Assembly (NCBI GenBank): GCA_038318565.1
Contig: JBBQCI010000001.1
Span: 61,396 to 125,395 of the forward strand
DNA length: 64,000 nt
DNA from: UBA11346 sp038318565
Lineage (GTDB): Bacteria > Planctomycetota > UBA11346
Reading direction: 5' to 3'
The number at the start of each line of letters is the position of its first letter. The stretch's first letter is position 1. The position numbers were made by a program, and so were the translations under genes. The notes below the pieces were generated by a model. That model had not been told where the DNA came from. It worked only from the letters and a program-made list of their open reading frames with translations, and did not search any database. Shown piece after piece: positions 9,098-17,895 of the stretch.

Positions 9098-9709
9098 TTA
9101 GCGGCCATCGTCGCGCTCGGCCCAGGCACGGTCCACGGCTGCGCGGAGGGGTTCCGCCATCATGATCGGGGGCCGATCGACCAGGATTCCCGCCCCGGCA
9201 AGCAGATCAGTTGTGAAATCATGGCAGTTCGTGCGCAGCGACCAGTCGTGGGTCGACGGCCACCAACAGCTACCCGGACGGATGGCAACGGGGTCTCCAC
9301 GAGCCACCCAGGTCCGCAATCGAGCCTGGAGTCCCTCCAGATCCCTGCGACTGACGGGAAATGCCCAGATCCGCACCATGTCTGGTTTGGTCCCGCCACA
9401 GCGGTGCACCCACCAATCAACGTTGTCGATCTGGACGCCTCCGTCGCCAGGGGCGATGGCCAGCCGCAGGGCCGCCAGGGTGCCAGAGGCCCGACCGCTG
9501 ATCCAATGTTGCTCACCGAAATGCACCGCAACCCAGCGACGCTCGACTTCCGCTGGCAGCATTTCGGCCGGTAGATCGCCATGCGCCAGCATGATCCCAC
9601 TGTGGAAATCATCGGCGAACACCAGGACCAGGGCATCTGGATGGCTCGGTTCCCGCACAACCGTGCCGCAACCGCCCAGCAATAGCACGCTCAGAACGAT
9701 CCAGCGCAT
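9098..9709 (-). CDS. Putative lipoprotein, DUF2459/TIGR02117-like
   Basis: A 203-residue protein beginning with a lipoprotein signal (MRWIVLSVLLLGGCGTVV, lipobox Cys14), so probably membrane-anchored outside the cytoplasm. The body has ADDFHSGIMLAHGDLP, WVAVHFGEQHWISG and TNCHDFTTDLLAGAGI. These resemble the HSGI, WGD and TCN blocks of the DUF2459 family, whose function is unknown although a papain-like Cys/His arrangement is suggestive. The start was placed at the ATG of the signal peptide rather than 18 codons upstream. The stop codon directly abuts the inverted-repeat element. Confidence 0.75.
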   Translation of the reverse strand: MRWIVLSVLLLGGCGTVVREPSHPDALVLVFADDFHSGIMLAHGDLPAEMLPAEVERRWVAVHFGEQHWISGRASGTLAALRLAIAPGDGGVQIDNVDWWVHRCGGTKPDMVRIWAFPVSRRDLEGLQARLRTWVARGDPVAIRPGSCWWPSTHDWSLRTNCHDFTTDLLAGAGILVDRPPIMMAEPLRAAVDRAWAERDDGR

Positions 9710-9784
9710 TGCTATAGGCTGCCGCCCCCCCCTCGGCCGGCAAGGTGCTTGCCCAGGAGGCACCTACGCGGCACCATCCCGGCC

Positions 9785-10756
9785 ATGATTGTGGCTTGGT
9801 CTGTCGGCGAGAAGGGTCTGGTCAAACAGGATGTCGTCGGAGCCGCGATTCCCGGCAACGCGATCTGGCTCGACTGCATCGACATGTCACCCGAGGAGGA
9901 GTCCGGACTCGAGGCAGCATTGCACCTCGACATGCCCACTCGGGCCGAAATGCAGGAGATCGAGGCCAGCAGCCGGCTCTACCGCGCGGGCGGCGCCGTC
10001 TACATGACCGCGACCATGCTGGTCAAGACCGAGACCGAACAGCCCGAGGGCACCCCGGTCACCTTTATTCTGTCCCGTTCGTGCCTGGTGACCCTGCGTT
10101 ATGCCGAGCCGTGGAGCTTCCGCACCTTCTCAGTCAGGGCCTGCAAGAGCGACGCGAACACCGCAGAACTGGTCTTCATCAGTCTGTTGGAAACCACGGT
10201 TGAACGTCTGGCCGACATGCTTGAGTTGGTGTCACTTGAGCTCGAACGCATTCAGCAACAGATCTTCCGCCGCAAAGGGATCTCTGCCGATCTCAATCTT
10301 GAGCGGATCCTCTACAAGATCGGTCACTGCGGCAACATCGTTGGTAAGGCACGTGAATCCCTGGTCGACAAGAATCGCCTGCTGCACTTCTCCGAAAGCG
10401 CCAGCACCGAGTGGTGCCCCGAGGGCCGCTCGCGCATTCGCGGCGTACTCAACGACATCGCGTCGCTGACCGATCACTCCAGCTACACGGCCGGTAAGAT
10501 CGCCTTCCTACTCGACGCGACCCTTGGGCTGATCAACAACAACGTCAATCAGCAGATGAAGCGCATGACCATGATCATGCTCGCCGTGCTGTGGCCTGCC
10601 CTGGTCAGCGGATTTTTCGCCATGAACGTGCAACTGCCCTTCCCTCAGCAGGGGGCGGCATGGCCATTCTATCTCTGTCTGACCCTGGCCTTCGGCCCGC
10701 TCGTGGGCGGATTCATCTGGTGGTTCCGTCAACAACGGCGCATGCGTAACCGCTGA
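9785..10756 (+). CDS. CorA/ZntB-like divalent metal transporter with AMN instead of GMN
   Basis: A 323-residue CorA-fold protein: an alpha/beta N-terminal domain to about 130, a long helix bundle with ELVFISLLETTVERLADMLELVSLELERIQQQIF and the NRLLHFSE linker, then two C-terminal membrane helices (about 262-282 and 291-312). The loop between them reads SGFFAMNVQLPF: the GMN motif that lines the pore of CorA, Mrs2 and ZntB is AMN here (279-281). The protein is probably a channel or transporter for Mg or another divalent cation. The ATG at 9785 is the natural domain start, and the stop overlaps murD by one base (TGATG), indicating coupling. Confidence 0.88.
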   Translation: MIVAWSVGEKGLVKQDVVGAAIPGNAIWLDCIDMSPEEESGLEAALHLDMPTRAEMQEIEASSRLYRAGGAVYMTATMLVKTETEQPEGTPVTFILSRSCLVTLRYAEPWSFRTFSVRACKSDANTAELVFISLLETTVERLADMLELVSLELERIQQQIFRRKGISADLNLERILYKIGHCGNIVGKARESLVDKNRLLHFSESASTEWCPEGRSRIRGVLNDIASLTDHSSYTAGKIAFLLDATLGLINNNVNQQMKRMTMIMLAVLWPALVSGFFAMNVQLPFPQQGAAWPFYLCLTLAFGPLVGGFIWWFRQQRRMRNR

Positions 10757-12006
10757 TGTCCCTACCGGCTTCCCTCGCTGGAACCCGGGTCCTGGTGTGG
10801 GGTCTCGGCCGTCATGGTGGTGGTCTCGCGGCAGCCAGATTGTGCCGGTCGGAAGGTGCCCTCGTCACCATCCTCGACAACAAACCAGCTGACCAATGTG
10901 GTGAGGATGGCGTCAGCGCGCTGCGCGAGGGCTACGCCTGCGTGGTCGGCGATGCCCAACATGCCGAATTCCGGACAGCTGAGTTGATCGTCCCATCGCC
11001 AGCCATCCCACCGCGCGCCTGGCCGGCGTCACATCCGCCATTCGCAAGTCCGGAAGCCCTCGCCCTGCAGCGCCACCGTGGTCGCCGCATCGGGGTGACT
11101 GGAACCAAAGGCAAAAGCACCACCGCCATGCTGACCGGCGCCTTGCTCGGCTGGCAGGTGGCTGGGAACTCGTGGCGACCGCTGTGCGAAGAGGTGCTGA
11201 AGGATCCCACCGCCGACCTGGTCTGCGAACTGTCCAGTTTCCAGCTGTGGTATCTGCGCGACGTCCGACCCCATTTCCAGGCTGCGATCATGACCACGTT
11301 AGCGGTCGACCACCTCGACTGGCACCCGGATCTCGCCCATTACCACACTGCCAAACTCGCCTTGCTGGATTGGTCGGATGCCGTCGCCGCCCCGTCGCAC
11401 GTGCTTGGGCAGCTTCGCCCCGGACTGCCGATGCTGCCCCTGGCCGACCTGCCGAAGGCTGCCGAGTTGCGGGTTCCTGGTCCGCACAATCTGGTCAATG
11501 CCGCCTTGGCCCTGGCGGTCGCCAGGCATCTCAGAGCGCCCGAGCAGGAGTTGGCCGCCCGACTGCGGTCCGCCGAACCGCTACCCCATCGCCTGCGTAC
11601 CGTCCATCAATCTTCCGGCATCGCCTTCGTCGACGACTCGATTGCCACCACACCCGAGGCGGCGATGGCTGGACTCGCATCCTTCGAGGGGCCGCTCGCC
11701 GTAATTCTCGGCGGCAGCGACAAAGGCGCGACCTTCGACGCCCTAGCCAAAACCGTGGCCAGCCGACAAGCGACACCCATCCTGCTGGGCGCCACCGCCA
11801 AGAGTATACAGAATGCTCTTCACCAGGCAGGCGTCCAAGCCCCGATCGCCACCGACCTGGACGAGGCCGTACGCTTGGCAGGCCGTGCTGTCGTCGGAGG
11901 CGGCACTGTGCTGCTGTCACCGGCATGCGCCTCGTTTGACCTCTTCCACGGCTTCGAACATCGCGGCGACTGCTTCGCTGACGCAAGCCGGCGGCTGTTC
12001 CCGTAG
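10756..12006 (+). CDS. murD: UDP-N-acetylmuramoylalanine-D-glutamate ligase
   Basis: A 416-residue Mur ligase that adds D-glutamate to UDP-MurNAc-L-Ala in the cytoplasm during peptidoglycan synthesis. The N-terminal Rossmann-type domain starts RVLVWGLGRHGGGLAAA, the ATP loop GTKGKST is at 116-122, SFQLW carries the family Ser/Phe/Gln block, and the C-terminal domain includes HRLRTVHQSSGIAFVDDSIATTPEA and LLSPACASFDLFHGFEHRGDCF. Length is slightly under the usual 430-450. No other mur or division genes are adjacent; the gene is instead coupled to a CorA-like gene by a one-base overlap. It supports a peptidoglycan-containing wall. Confidence 0.93.
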   Translation: MSLPASLAGTRVLVWGLGRHGGGLAAARLCRSEGALVTILDNKPADQCGEDGVSALREGYACVVGDAQHAEFRTAELIVPSPAIPPRAWPASHPPFASPEALALQRHRGRRIGVTGTKGKSTTAMLTGALLGWQVAGNSWRPLCEEVLKDPTADLVCELSSFQLWYLRDVRPHFQAAIMTTLAVDHLDWHPDLAHYHTAKLALLDWSDAVAAPSHVLGQLRPGLPMLPLADLPKAAELRVPGPHNLVNAALALAVARHLRAPEQELAARLRSAEPLPHRLRTVHQSSGIAFVDDSIATTPEAAMAGLASFEGPLAVILGGSDKGATFDALAKTVASRQATPILLGATAKSIQNALHQAGVQAPIATDLDEAVRLAGRAVVGGGTVLLSPACASFDLFHGFEHRGDCFADASRRLFP

Positions 12007-12038
12007 CACACCCGTCCCGTTCCATAGCGTCCTGCCGC

Positions 12039-13667
12039 ATGCTGCCTTCCATCGTTGCGACCGGCCCGACCAGTCCGCGCCATCTGGTCGGCTTCGATCC
12101 CCGCCGACGGCCAGGTCTCGAGACTGAAGTTCTGGTCATCGGCGGCGGTATCGCCGGCCTGTCCGCCGCCATCGCTGCGGCAGAAGCCGGACGCGAGGTC
12201 CTGATCCTGTGCAAAGGCGAACTCAACGTCTCAAACACCGCCTGGGCCCAAGGCGGCGTCGCCGCGGTACTGGGGGCGGATGAGCGCTCGTCTGACGATG
12301 GCGTCGCCCTGCATGTGCAGGACACCTTGATCGCCGGAGCCGGTTTGTGCCACGAACCAGCAGTCCGGACGATCATCGGCGCAGCAGAACCGGCGATGGA
12401 CTTCCTTCGTCAGGCCGGCTGCCGTTTCGACGGCGGCGCCGATGGCATGCCGCATCTCGCCCGCGAGGGCGGCCACAGCACCCGACGCATCCTGCACGCC
12501 CACGGCGACGCCACTGGTGCCGAGATCGCCCGTGCCCTGGCGGCGGCCGTACGTGCCCATCCCCGCATCACCATTATCGAACGCGCCTTCGCGATCGATC
12601 TGCTCGACCAGGGAGGACGCATCGGAGGAGCCTCGTACGGCCATCGCGACGAGGTCTATGCAGTGCGTGCCGGGGCGACGGTGCTGGCCACTGGCGGCTG
12701 CGGTGCCGCCTGGCGTGAGACGACGAATCCCGCGCTAGCCACCGGCGACGGACTCGCCCTGGCCTACCGCGCCGGCGCAACCCTCGCTGATCTCGAGTTC
12801 ATGCAATTCCACCCGACCACGCTGTACGTGGCCGGAGCCGCCCGTCTGCTCATCACCGAGGCGATGCGGGGCGAAGGCGCTTTGCTCAAGAATGCGGACG
12901 GCGAACGGTTCATGCCGCGTTACCACGCCGATGCCGAACTGGCACCGCGTGACGTGGTGACCCGGGCCATCGTCGCTGAGATCCGCCGCACCGGATTCCC
13001 TCACGTCTGGTTGGACGCCACCCATCTGGGCCCGGCCTTCCTCAAAGAGCGCTTTCCAACCATCCATCTGGCCTGTGCCCGCTTCGGCATCGATATCGCA
13101 ACGGCGTGGATGCCGGTCCATCCCAGCGCCCACTATCACTGCGGCGGGATCGTCAGCGACCCACGCGGACGCACCGCCCTGGCAGGCCTGTGGACTGCTG
13201 GCGAAGTCGGATGCACCGGGCTGCACGGCGCCAACCGGCTTGCCTCCAATAGCCTGCTGGAGGGCGTTGTGGTCGGACTGGCCGCCGGAGCCGATGCCGC
13301 CGCTGATTGCGTCATGCCTGGACTGCTGCGCGCCGAGCACCGCGCCCCAGTGGTCGAGAACCTGGACGTTGCCGATCTGGTCGGATCGCTCCGCTCGCTC
13401 ATGTGGCGCAGCGTCGGCATCGAACGCAACGCCCGCGAACTTGGCCTGGCAAGGCGCTCGATCGCATTCTGGATGGGGCATCAGGCGAACGGTTTCCTGC
13501 GCACCCCGCCAGGCTGGGAGTTGCAGAATCTCCTGCTGATCGGAGCCCTGATTGCGCAAGCAGCCGAGCTGCGCACGGCCTCGGTAGGTACCCACACCCG
13601 CAGCGATAGCACCGGCGCAATCGCTAGCGGACACTACGCCTTGCGCCGCGAGGGATCCCATGACTGA
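12039..13667 (+). CDS. nadB: L-aspartate oxidase
   Basis: A 542-residue flavoprotein of the succinate dehydrogenase/fumarate reductase/L-aspartate oxidase family. NadB oxidises L-aspartate to iminoaspartate, the first step of de novo NAD synthesis. Visible motifs are the FAD-binding GGGIAG (35-40), NTAWAQGGVAAVLG (67-79), GGHSTRRILHAHGDATG (144-160), MQFHPTTLY, RGEGALL, HYHCGGI and GEVGCTGLHGANRLASNSLLEG. The C-terminal helical domain contains RNARELGLARRSI. The set of signatures fits NadB better than SdhA, including the shorter C-terminus. nadA and nadC are not in the window. The gene overlaps the next Rieske gene by eight bases. Confidence 0.93.
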   Translation: MLPSIVATGPTSPRHLVGFDPRRRPGLETEVLVIGGGIAGLSAAIAAAEAGREVLILCKGELNVSNTAWAQGGVAAVLGADERSSDDGVALHVQDTLIAGAGLCHEPAVRTIIGAAEPAMDFLRQAGCRFDGGADGMPHLAREGGHSTRRILHAHGDATGAEIARALAAAVRAHPRITIIERAFAIDLLDQGGRIGGASYGHRDEVYAVRAGATVLATGGCGAAWRETTNPALATGDGLALAYRAGATLADLEFMQFHPTTLYVAGAARLLITEAMRGEGALLKNADGERFMPRYHADAELAPRDVVTRAIVAEIRRTGFPHVWLDATHLGPAFLKERFPTIHLACARFGIDIATAWMPVHPSAHYHCGGIVSDPRGRTALAGLWTAGEVGCTGLHGANRLASNSLLEGVVVGLAAGADAAADCVMPGLLRAEHRAPVVENLDVADLVGSLRSLMWRSVGIERNARELGLARRSIAFWMGHQANGFLRTPPGWELQNLLLIGALIAQAAELRTASVGTHTRSDSTGAIASGHYALRREGSHD

Positions 13668-13986
13668 CAGTGACGACCTCCGCTGGAGCCCAGTCGGCCA
13701 AGTTACCGAATTCAACGATGGCACGGGACGGGTCGTCATGGTCGGCGCCCGGCGCATCGCCGTGTTCCGCACTGGCGAGCGCTTCCGCGCCTTGAAGGAC
13801 GCCTGCCCGCATGCCGGCGTCTCGCTTGCGATGGGCTATCTTCACGAAGATACCGTGGTCTGCCCGGCCCACTCCTGGGGATTCAATCTTGATGACGGCC
13901 GCTGCACCCTGGGCCCGGCCAGCGCCAAAGCCGGCTGCTATGCGGTTCGCGCCATCAATGGCATGGTGGAAATCGGCATCCCCTGA
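13660..13986 (+). CDS. Rieske [2Fe-2S] protein, NirD-like
   Basis: A 108-residue small Rieske ferredoxin. The cluster ligands are C49-P-H51 and C68-P-A-H71 (ACPHAGVSLAMGY, VVCPAHSWGFNL), the spacing seen in NirD and dioxygenase ferredoxins. There is no signal or membrane anchor, so it is cytoplasmic. It overlaps the nadB stop by eight bases, which implies translational coupling; that partnership is unusual, since Rieske ferredoxins normally sit with nitrite reductase or oxygenase genes, none of which is nearby. It may be an electron carrier for an unidentified enzyme. Confidence 0.9.
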   Translation: MTDSDDLRWSPVGQVTEFNDGTGRVVMVGARRIAVFRTGERFRALKDACPHAGVSLAMGYLHEDTVVCPAHSWGFNLDDGRCTLGPASAKAGCYAVRAINGMVEIGIP

Positions 13987-14007
13987 GATCTGAATCGGTC
14001 CGGCCGA

Positions 14008-14406
14008 TCAGAACGGGATAGCACCGCGGACGGTGCGCGCCATCATCGCCAGATCGGCCTGCAGGGCAGCGATCTCACCGGGTACCCCGGGCGCAGGCAT
14101 CGCCGTGCGCGCTGGCGCCAACAGGTCATCCAGGGCTGGCGCAGCCGGGATACGCATCACTGCCGCGGTCGGTGCTGCAACCTGCTCTGGACTGCCGCCG
14201 GCCTGGAACAGCCAGATCGACCCGGATGCCACAGCCAGAACTGCGGCTGCTGCTGCCAGCAAACGGGGCCATGGCAACCCTAGGCAATCGACGGTCCGCA
14301 CACGGTGTGCTGGCACGGCAGCGCAAATGCGCGTAACGAGATCTGGCCCGGCAGTCTGACTGATCGTGCTGGCCTCGCTGCGCAGGCGGGACGTAAGATC
14401 GCTCAT
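14008..14406 (-). CDS. Membrane-anchored protein coupled to an ECF sigma factor (possible anti-sigma factor)
   Basis: A 132-residue protein with a cytoplasmic N-terminal part (1-46), one membrane helix at about 48-67 (PRLLAAAAAVLAVASGSIWLF) and a Pro/Ala-rich extracytoplasmic tail. Topology and position are those of a transmembrane anti-sigma factor: it overlaps the upstream ECF sigma gene by four bases. However, the zinc-binding HxxxCxxC motif is absent and the N-terminal region is only about 46 residues, so anti-sigma activity is inferred from context alone. Confidence 0.72.
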   Translation of the reverse strand: MSDLTSRLRSEASTISQTAGPDLVTRICAAVPAHRVRTVDCLGLPWPRLLAAAAAVLAVASGSIWLFQAGGSPEQVAAPTAAVMRIPAAPALDDLLAPARTAMPAPGVPGEIAALQADLAMMARTVRGAIPF

Positions 14407-14954
14407 GACAGGGCCTCGGCAGTGGTGAATGCAGGATCTGCGCGCAGGGCGTGCTCAAGCCGTCGTCGCGCGCGATGCAAGCGGACGCGGGCCGCTATCG
14501 GGTTGATGCCGATAACTCTGGCCACCTCAGCAGGTTCCATGTCTTCGGCATAGCGCAGCCACAAAGCCCGGTATTCGTCACTATTCAGGATGGAACGCGC
14601 GCGCGCCCACAGTCCCCCTGCCGGAACAACATCTTCCTCCGCAGGAGGGGCAGCGATCTGGCAACTGTCCAGAGAAGTGTGCGGACGTCGGCGGGCCGCA
14701 AGGTCCCGTCGAACTCGATGCGCAATGGTGAACAGCCAGGTAGTGAAGGCCCAGCGGGGATCGTAACGGTCGATGGCAGCGTGGGCGCGCAGGAATGCCT
14801 CTTGGACCACATCTTCGGCATCGTGATGGCCCGTACCGGTGGCAACCAACCAGCGATGCAATCGTCCCGCATGGGCCTCGACCAGTGCTGCGAAGGCAAC
14901 AGCATCGCCGCTGCCTGCCGCCGCCGCCAGACTACGGTCGTCCACCGCAGTCAT
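14403..14954 (-). CDS. ECF-type RNA polymerase sigma factor
   Basis: A 183-residue extracytoplasmic-function sigma factor. Region 2 contains AFAALVEAHAGRLHRWLV...HDAEDVVQEAFLRAHAAIDRYDPRWAFTTWLFTIAHRVRRDL, and region 4 contains DEYRALWLRYAEDMEPAEVARVIGINPIAARVRLHRARRRLEHAL. It directs RNA polymerase to a dedicated promoter set, probably for envelope or secreted functions given its neighbours. It starts one base after the stop of the secreted-protein gene (14956-15840) and overlaps the membrane protein gene by four bases, making a three-gene unit. The linker between regions 2 and 4 is Pro/Glu-rich. Confidence 0.93.
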   Translation of the reverse strand: MTAVDDRSLAAAAGSGDAVAFAALVEAHAGRLHRWLVATGTGHHDAEDVVQEAFLRAHAAIDRYDPRWAFTTWLFTIAHRVRRDLAARRRPHTSLDSCQIAAPPAEEDVVPAGGLWARARSILNSDEYRALWLRYAEDMEPAEVARVIGINPIAARVRLHRARRRLEHALRADPAFTTAEALS

Positions 14955-14955
14955 G

Positions 14956-15840
14956 TCAGCGCGCCCGACCCTGCTCGATCACCCGCAGGGCATCTGCCGC
15001 GGCCAAACCAACTCGGATGGTGACGGCCGGGCCTTCGCGCGACATCTTGGCATTCTGGATGGCTGTCAGCAGGGATGGGTCCAGGTGGTCCGGACGCTGT
15101 AGCTGAACCAGGGCGACCAGGCCGCGGCCGGCATCGAGCAACTGCTGCGCAGCCGCCTCGCTGGCCGCTATCGCACGCCCCTCGACCACGAGATCCGTGC
15201 CCTCTTCGACGATGCGTACCGACAACGAACGTACATTGCGCAGCATGGCTGATTCCGGTTTACCCGCCGCGAGGTCGGCGATCTGTTCGGCTGCGCCTAG
15301 CATCAAGGCCGACTTCTCCCAGCCCGCTGGGGTGACGATGCCGCTGACCTCATCCCTTCCGACATCAACCGCCGCGATCAGATCGCGGATGCGGGTGCTG
15401 GTCTTGGCAAGCACCAGCAAATCTGAAGCAACCAGGCAGCCTGCCGCCGGCTTGCCCTTATCGAGCCAAGTGTGGATGGTGCGGGAACCGACGGGCAGGG
15501 CGAGGTGGCCATCGGCTGCCTGCGCCACCATCTCAATGCGGGCAGCATCGAAGGTGCCGCGAACCAACACCAGACCCGTATCGTCGTCAGCACCGACTCC
15601 ACACAGCGTGACCGAACGGATGTCGCGCCTCAGATCCAGTCCGCTGATCGCCTGAAGCATCTGCAAGCGTGCCGCATGGGGTTGCTTGACCATCTGCTGG
15701 CCGATCCATTCGCCGACCTTGGACTTGAATATGGCCTGGGCATCGATCTGGACAAGCCACTGGCAATCAGCGGGAATCCGCTCGACTGACGATAAAAGGG
15801 TGCAGGACAGAACGAGGATGCAGATGAAGAGGCGAGTCAT
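14956..15840 (-). CDS. Secreted protein of unknown function in the ECF sigma operon
   Basis: About 294 residues starting with a signal peptide (MTRLFICILVLSCTLLSSV). The body is alpha/beta and shows CQWLVQIDAQAIFKSKVGEWIG near the N-terminus and repeated short beta blocks (SVTLCGVGADDDTGLVLVRGTFD, LVVEGRAIAASEAAAQQLLDAGRGLVALV). I do not recognise the family; the layout resembles uncharacterised exported proteins that assess a per-molecule value, not enzymes. The ATG at 15840 has GGAG seven bases upstream; an alternative ATG at 15855 would put that motif inside the coding region. The stop is one base before the sigma factor start, so the protein may be the signal-input component of that system. 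Confidence 0.75.
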   Translation of the reverse strand: MTRLFICILVLSCTLLSSVERIPADCQWLVQIDAQAIFKSKVGEWIGQQMVKQPHAARLQMLQAISGLDLRRDIRSVTLCGVGADDDTGLVLVRGTFDAARIEMVAQAADGHLALPVGSRTIHTWLDKGKPAAGCLVASDLLVLAKTSTRIRDLIAAVDVGRDEVSGIVTPAGWEKSALMLGAAEQIADLAAGKPESAMLRNVRSLSVRIVEEGTDLVVEGRAIAASEAAAQQLLDAGRGLVALVQLQRPDHLDPSLLTAIQNAKMSREGPAVTIRVGLAAADALRVIEQGRAR

Positions 15841-15959
15841 GATTGATCTCCGCATCTTCTACCTGATTACAAGCGAAGCGTTACCGGAAACCCAGGATGT
15901 CCTATTTGCAGGTCAATTCTGGGCAACCGTGCAGCAGAGTGTTCTCTACGTACCCGCTA

Positions 15960-17831
15960 TCACTCGTCGTCGTCAACCGGCAGGAGTTTGGCACGTAGCT
16001 GTCCGCTCCGATCGGACGTACCGTAATACGTCAATTGGGGGGAGAAGTAGAGCCGACCTGGACCGACCATGATCCCACAGTTCTTCTTCTCTCCGTTGTC
16101 CACCCAGGCCATCAGTGCCCCCATGTTGGATCCACCAGACGAATACATGTAGGAGGATGTCATCGTCGTGCCATTCATCGTATAGGTGTAGGTGCGGACG
16201 TATCCCTTCCACCCGAAGGACTTTTTGCCCCCGTCGCTGTACCAACTCGACAGATCGAAGGTCCATTGATCGGTCGGTTGCGGGACGACGCGGATACGCT
16301 CGCCAGCAGCCAGGGCGACACCCGAGTCGGTTCGGTCAGTGCGGGCTGGTATGACCACAATCTTGCCCTTGAGCTTGTCCCACTGGCTGGCAGTCAACGC
16401 CTCCCAGTCGACGCTGTCCGGATCCAGGGGCAGCAACTTGTCGATCTCCACGATGCGCTTGGCCACTCGATCCTTGGAGATGCCCTCGAGACCGCCAACG
16501 ACGCTCTGGTACCAGGTCATGGAACGGGCCATGCAGCCGGTTTTGTCCTCTTTGGACTTGGCCGACTTCCCCACGTCATACCAGGCATCGGCGACCTGCA
16601 TCTGCTCCTGGGCGTTGGTGGGGTGGTCGATCTCCATCTGAGCGACCTTGGCGATCGCCGGATCACCACCACGGGCAAGCAACGGAAAGCCCTCAGTCCA
16701 GCGCCGGGCAGTAAATGCGAACCAGCGCCCAGCGGCGAGGTTCGCTGCCGGATCACCTGGCGTATCCAACAGCTTGGCGATAGCGGTCGCTGTCGCCTTC
16801 CCACTCATCTTTTTTAGTGCCGCCTTCTTCTCGGCAATCGCATCATAGCCAGTGTAGGTCAACGCCATCTGATCGACTGCATCGAGCAGCGGTTCGTAAT
16901 CCTCGGATTCGATGGCCAGCCTGATGGATTCGCTGAGCATCTGTTGGTAGATCGCTGGATCGTTCTTGTTCTTCCCCGATTCCGCGAGGAGCTTGCGCGA
17001 CAACTTGCGCTTCGACGCGGGGTCCTTCTTGGCATACGACTTGGCATAACTCTGCTTCACCGCCGCCAGAGCGTCCTTCTGAGCACTGGCCGACGGCAGG
17101 GGAGTCTCGCCAGGCTTGGTCGAGCCAGGCTTGGTGAATCGGGTGGCTCGGGCAGCCTCTGCTGCGTCCTGAGCCGCCTTGATCATTGCCTGCTGGGCTG
17201 CCAAAGCGCGCTTGTTCGCCTCGGTGCCTGATGCCTCGCCTGGGAAGCGCTCTGCGACTTCCAAAAAACGGATGGCAATCTGCAGGTGGTTGTCTGGGTT
17301 GGCAGAGGCGAATTTCTCTGCCCGGGCAAGATAGGTGGGGGCTTCCTTGGCGTCCGGCGTCACTGAACTGACAGCCTCAAGCTGAGCCATAGCCAACTTG
17401 CCATCCTCACCTTTGCGCGCGACGTAGTCCTTCAGTGCGTCCATATCCATCTGCTTCTTGCACCAGTACAGATTTGACTGCACCGCGGAGATGTCCTCGA
17501 CGCTGCCGCTGGCCACCAGCAGTTTGCGCGCCTTTCCGAAACAGATCGCCGCGTCGACCACAGCGTTGGGGTTCTGCGCCTTGTTGTCGTTGAATTGACG
17601 AACCAGATCCATGCCTTCGCGGACCATCGTGTTGGCTTGGGCATTGGCCATGCGAGCCGCCGAGTCGCTTCCCTCGACAGGTGCTTCTGCCGGTGCGGTG
17701 GCGGCTGGAGCAGGATGCGGGGCGGTCCCGCCGATATCGCCCGCGGGATCGCCCTCAGCGGCAGATAATACGGAAAATGTCAGGGCAAAAGAAATGAAGA
17801 ACTGGGAACAGGTTGGGGTGGGCATGGCCAT
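15960..17831 (-). CDS. Large secreted TPR-like protein with a planctomycete-type module
   Basis: A 623-residue protein with a signal peptide (FFISFALTFSVLSAAEG, cleavage near 25) and a Pro/Ala-rich linker. A helical, Ala/Lys-rich repeat region (about 60-330) with TPR-like pairs includes CFGKARKLLVASGSVEDISAVQSNLYWCKKQMDMDALKDYV. Residues about 360-470 contain NLAAGRWFAFTARRWTEGFPLLARGG...ADAWYDVGKSAK, a block I associate with many planctomycete secreted proteins. The C-terminal 150 residues are beta-rich and aromatic (SYMYSSGGSNMGALMAWVDNGEKKNCGIMVGPGRLYFSPQ), probably a ligand-binding domain. The function is unknown. It lies 119 bases upstream of the ECF operon on the same strand. Confidence 0.83.
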   Translation of the reverse strand: MAMPTPTCSQFFISFALTFSVLSAAEGDPAGDIGGTAPHPAPAATAPAEAPVEGSDSAARMANAQANTMVREGMDLVRQFNDNKAQNPNAVVDAAICFGKARKLLVASGSVEDISAVQSNLYWCKKQMDMDALKDYVARKGEDGKLAMAQLEAVSSVTPDAKEAPTYLARAEKFASANPDNHLQIAIRFLEVAERFPGEASGTEANKRALAAQQAMIKAAQDAAEAARATRFTKPGSTKPGETPLPSASAQKDALAAVKQSYAKSYAKKDPASKRKLSRKLLAESGKNKNDPAIYQQMLSESIRLAIESEDYEPLLDAVDQMALTYTGYDAIAEKKAALKKMSGKATATAIAKLLDTPGDPAANLAAGRWFAFTARRWTEGFPLLARGGDPAIAKVAQMEIDHPTNAQEQMQVADAWYDVGKSAKSKEDKTGCMARSMTWYQSVVGGLEGISKDRVAKRIVEIDKLLPLDPDSVDWEALTASQWDKLKGKIVVIPARTDRTDSGVALAAGERIRVVPQPTDQWTFDLSSWYSDGGKKSFGWKGYVRTYTYTMNGTTMTSSYMYSSGGSNMGALMAWVDNGEKKNCGIMVGPGRLYFSPQLTYYGTSDRSGQLRAKLLPVDDDE

Positions 17832-17895
17832 GACGGCACTTTGTGTGCCATGCAGCCTGGAAGTCCAGCGGCAACCGTGTCATGAAATCAGGACA

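Noticed and set aside
12735..13772. Open frame of 345 codons opposite nadB
   Set aside because: No domain; nadB motifs are continuous on the plus strand.
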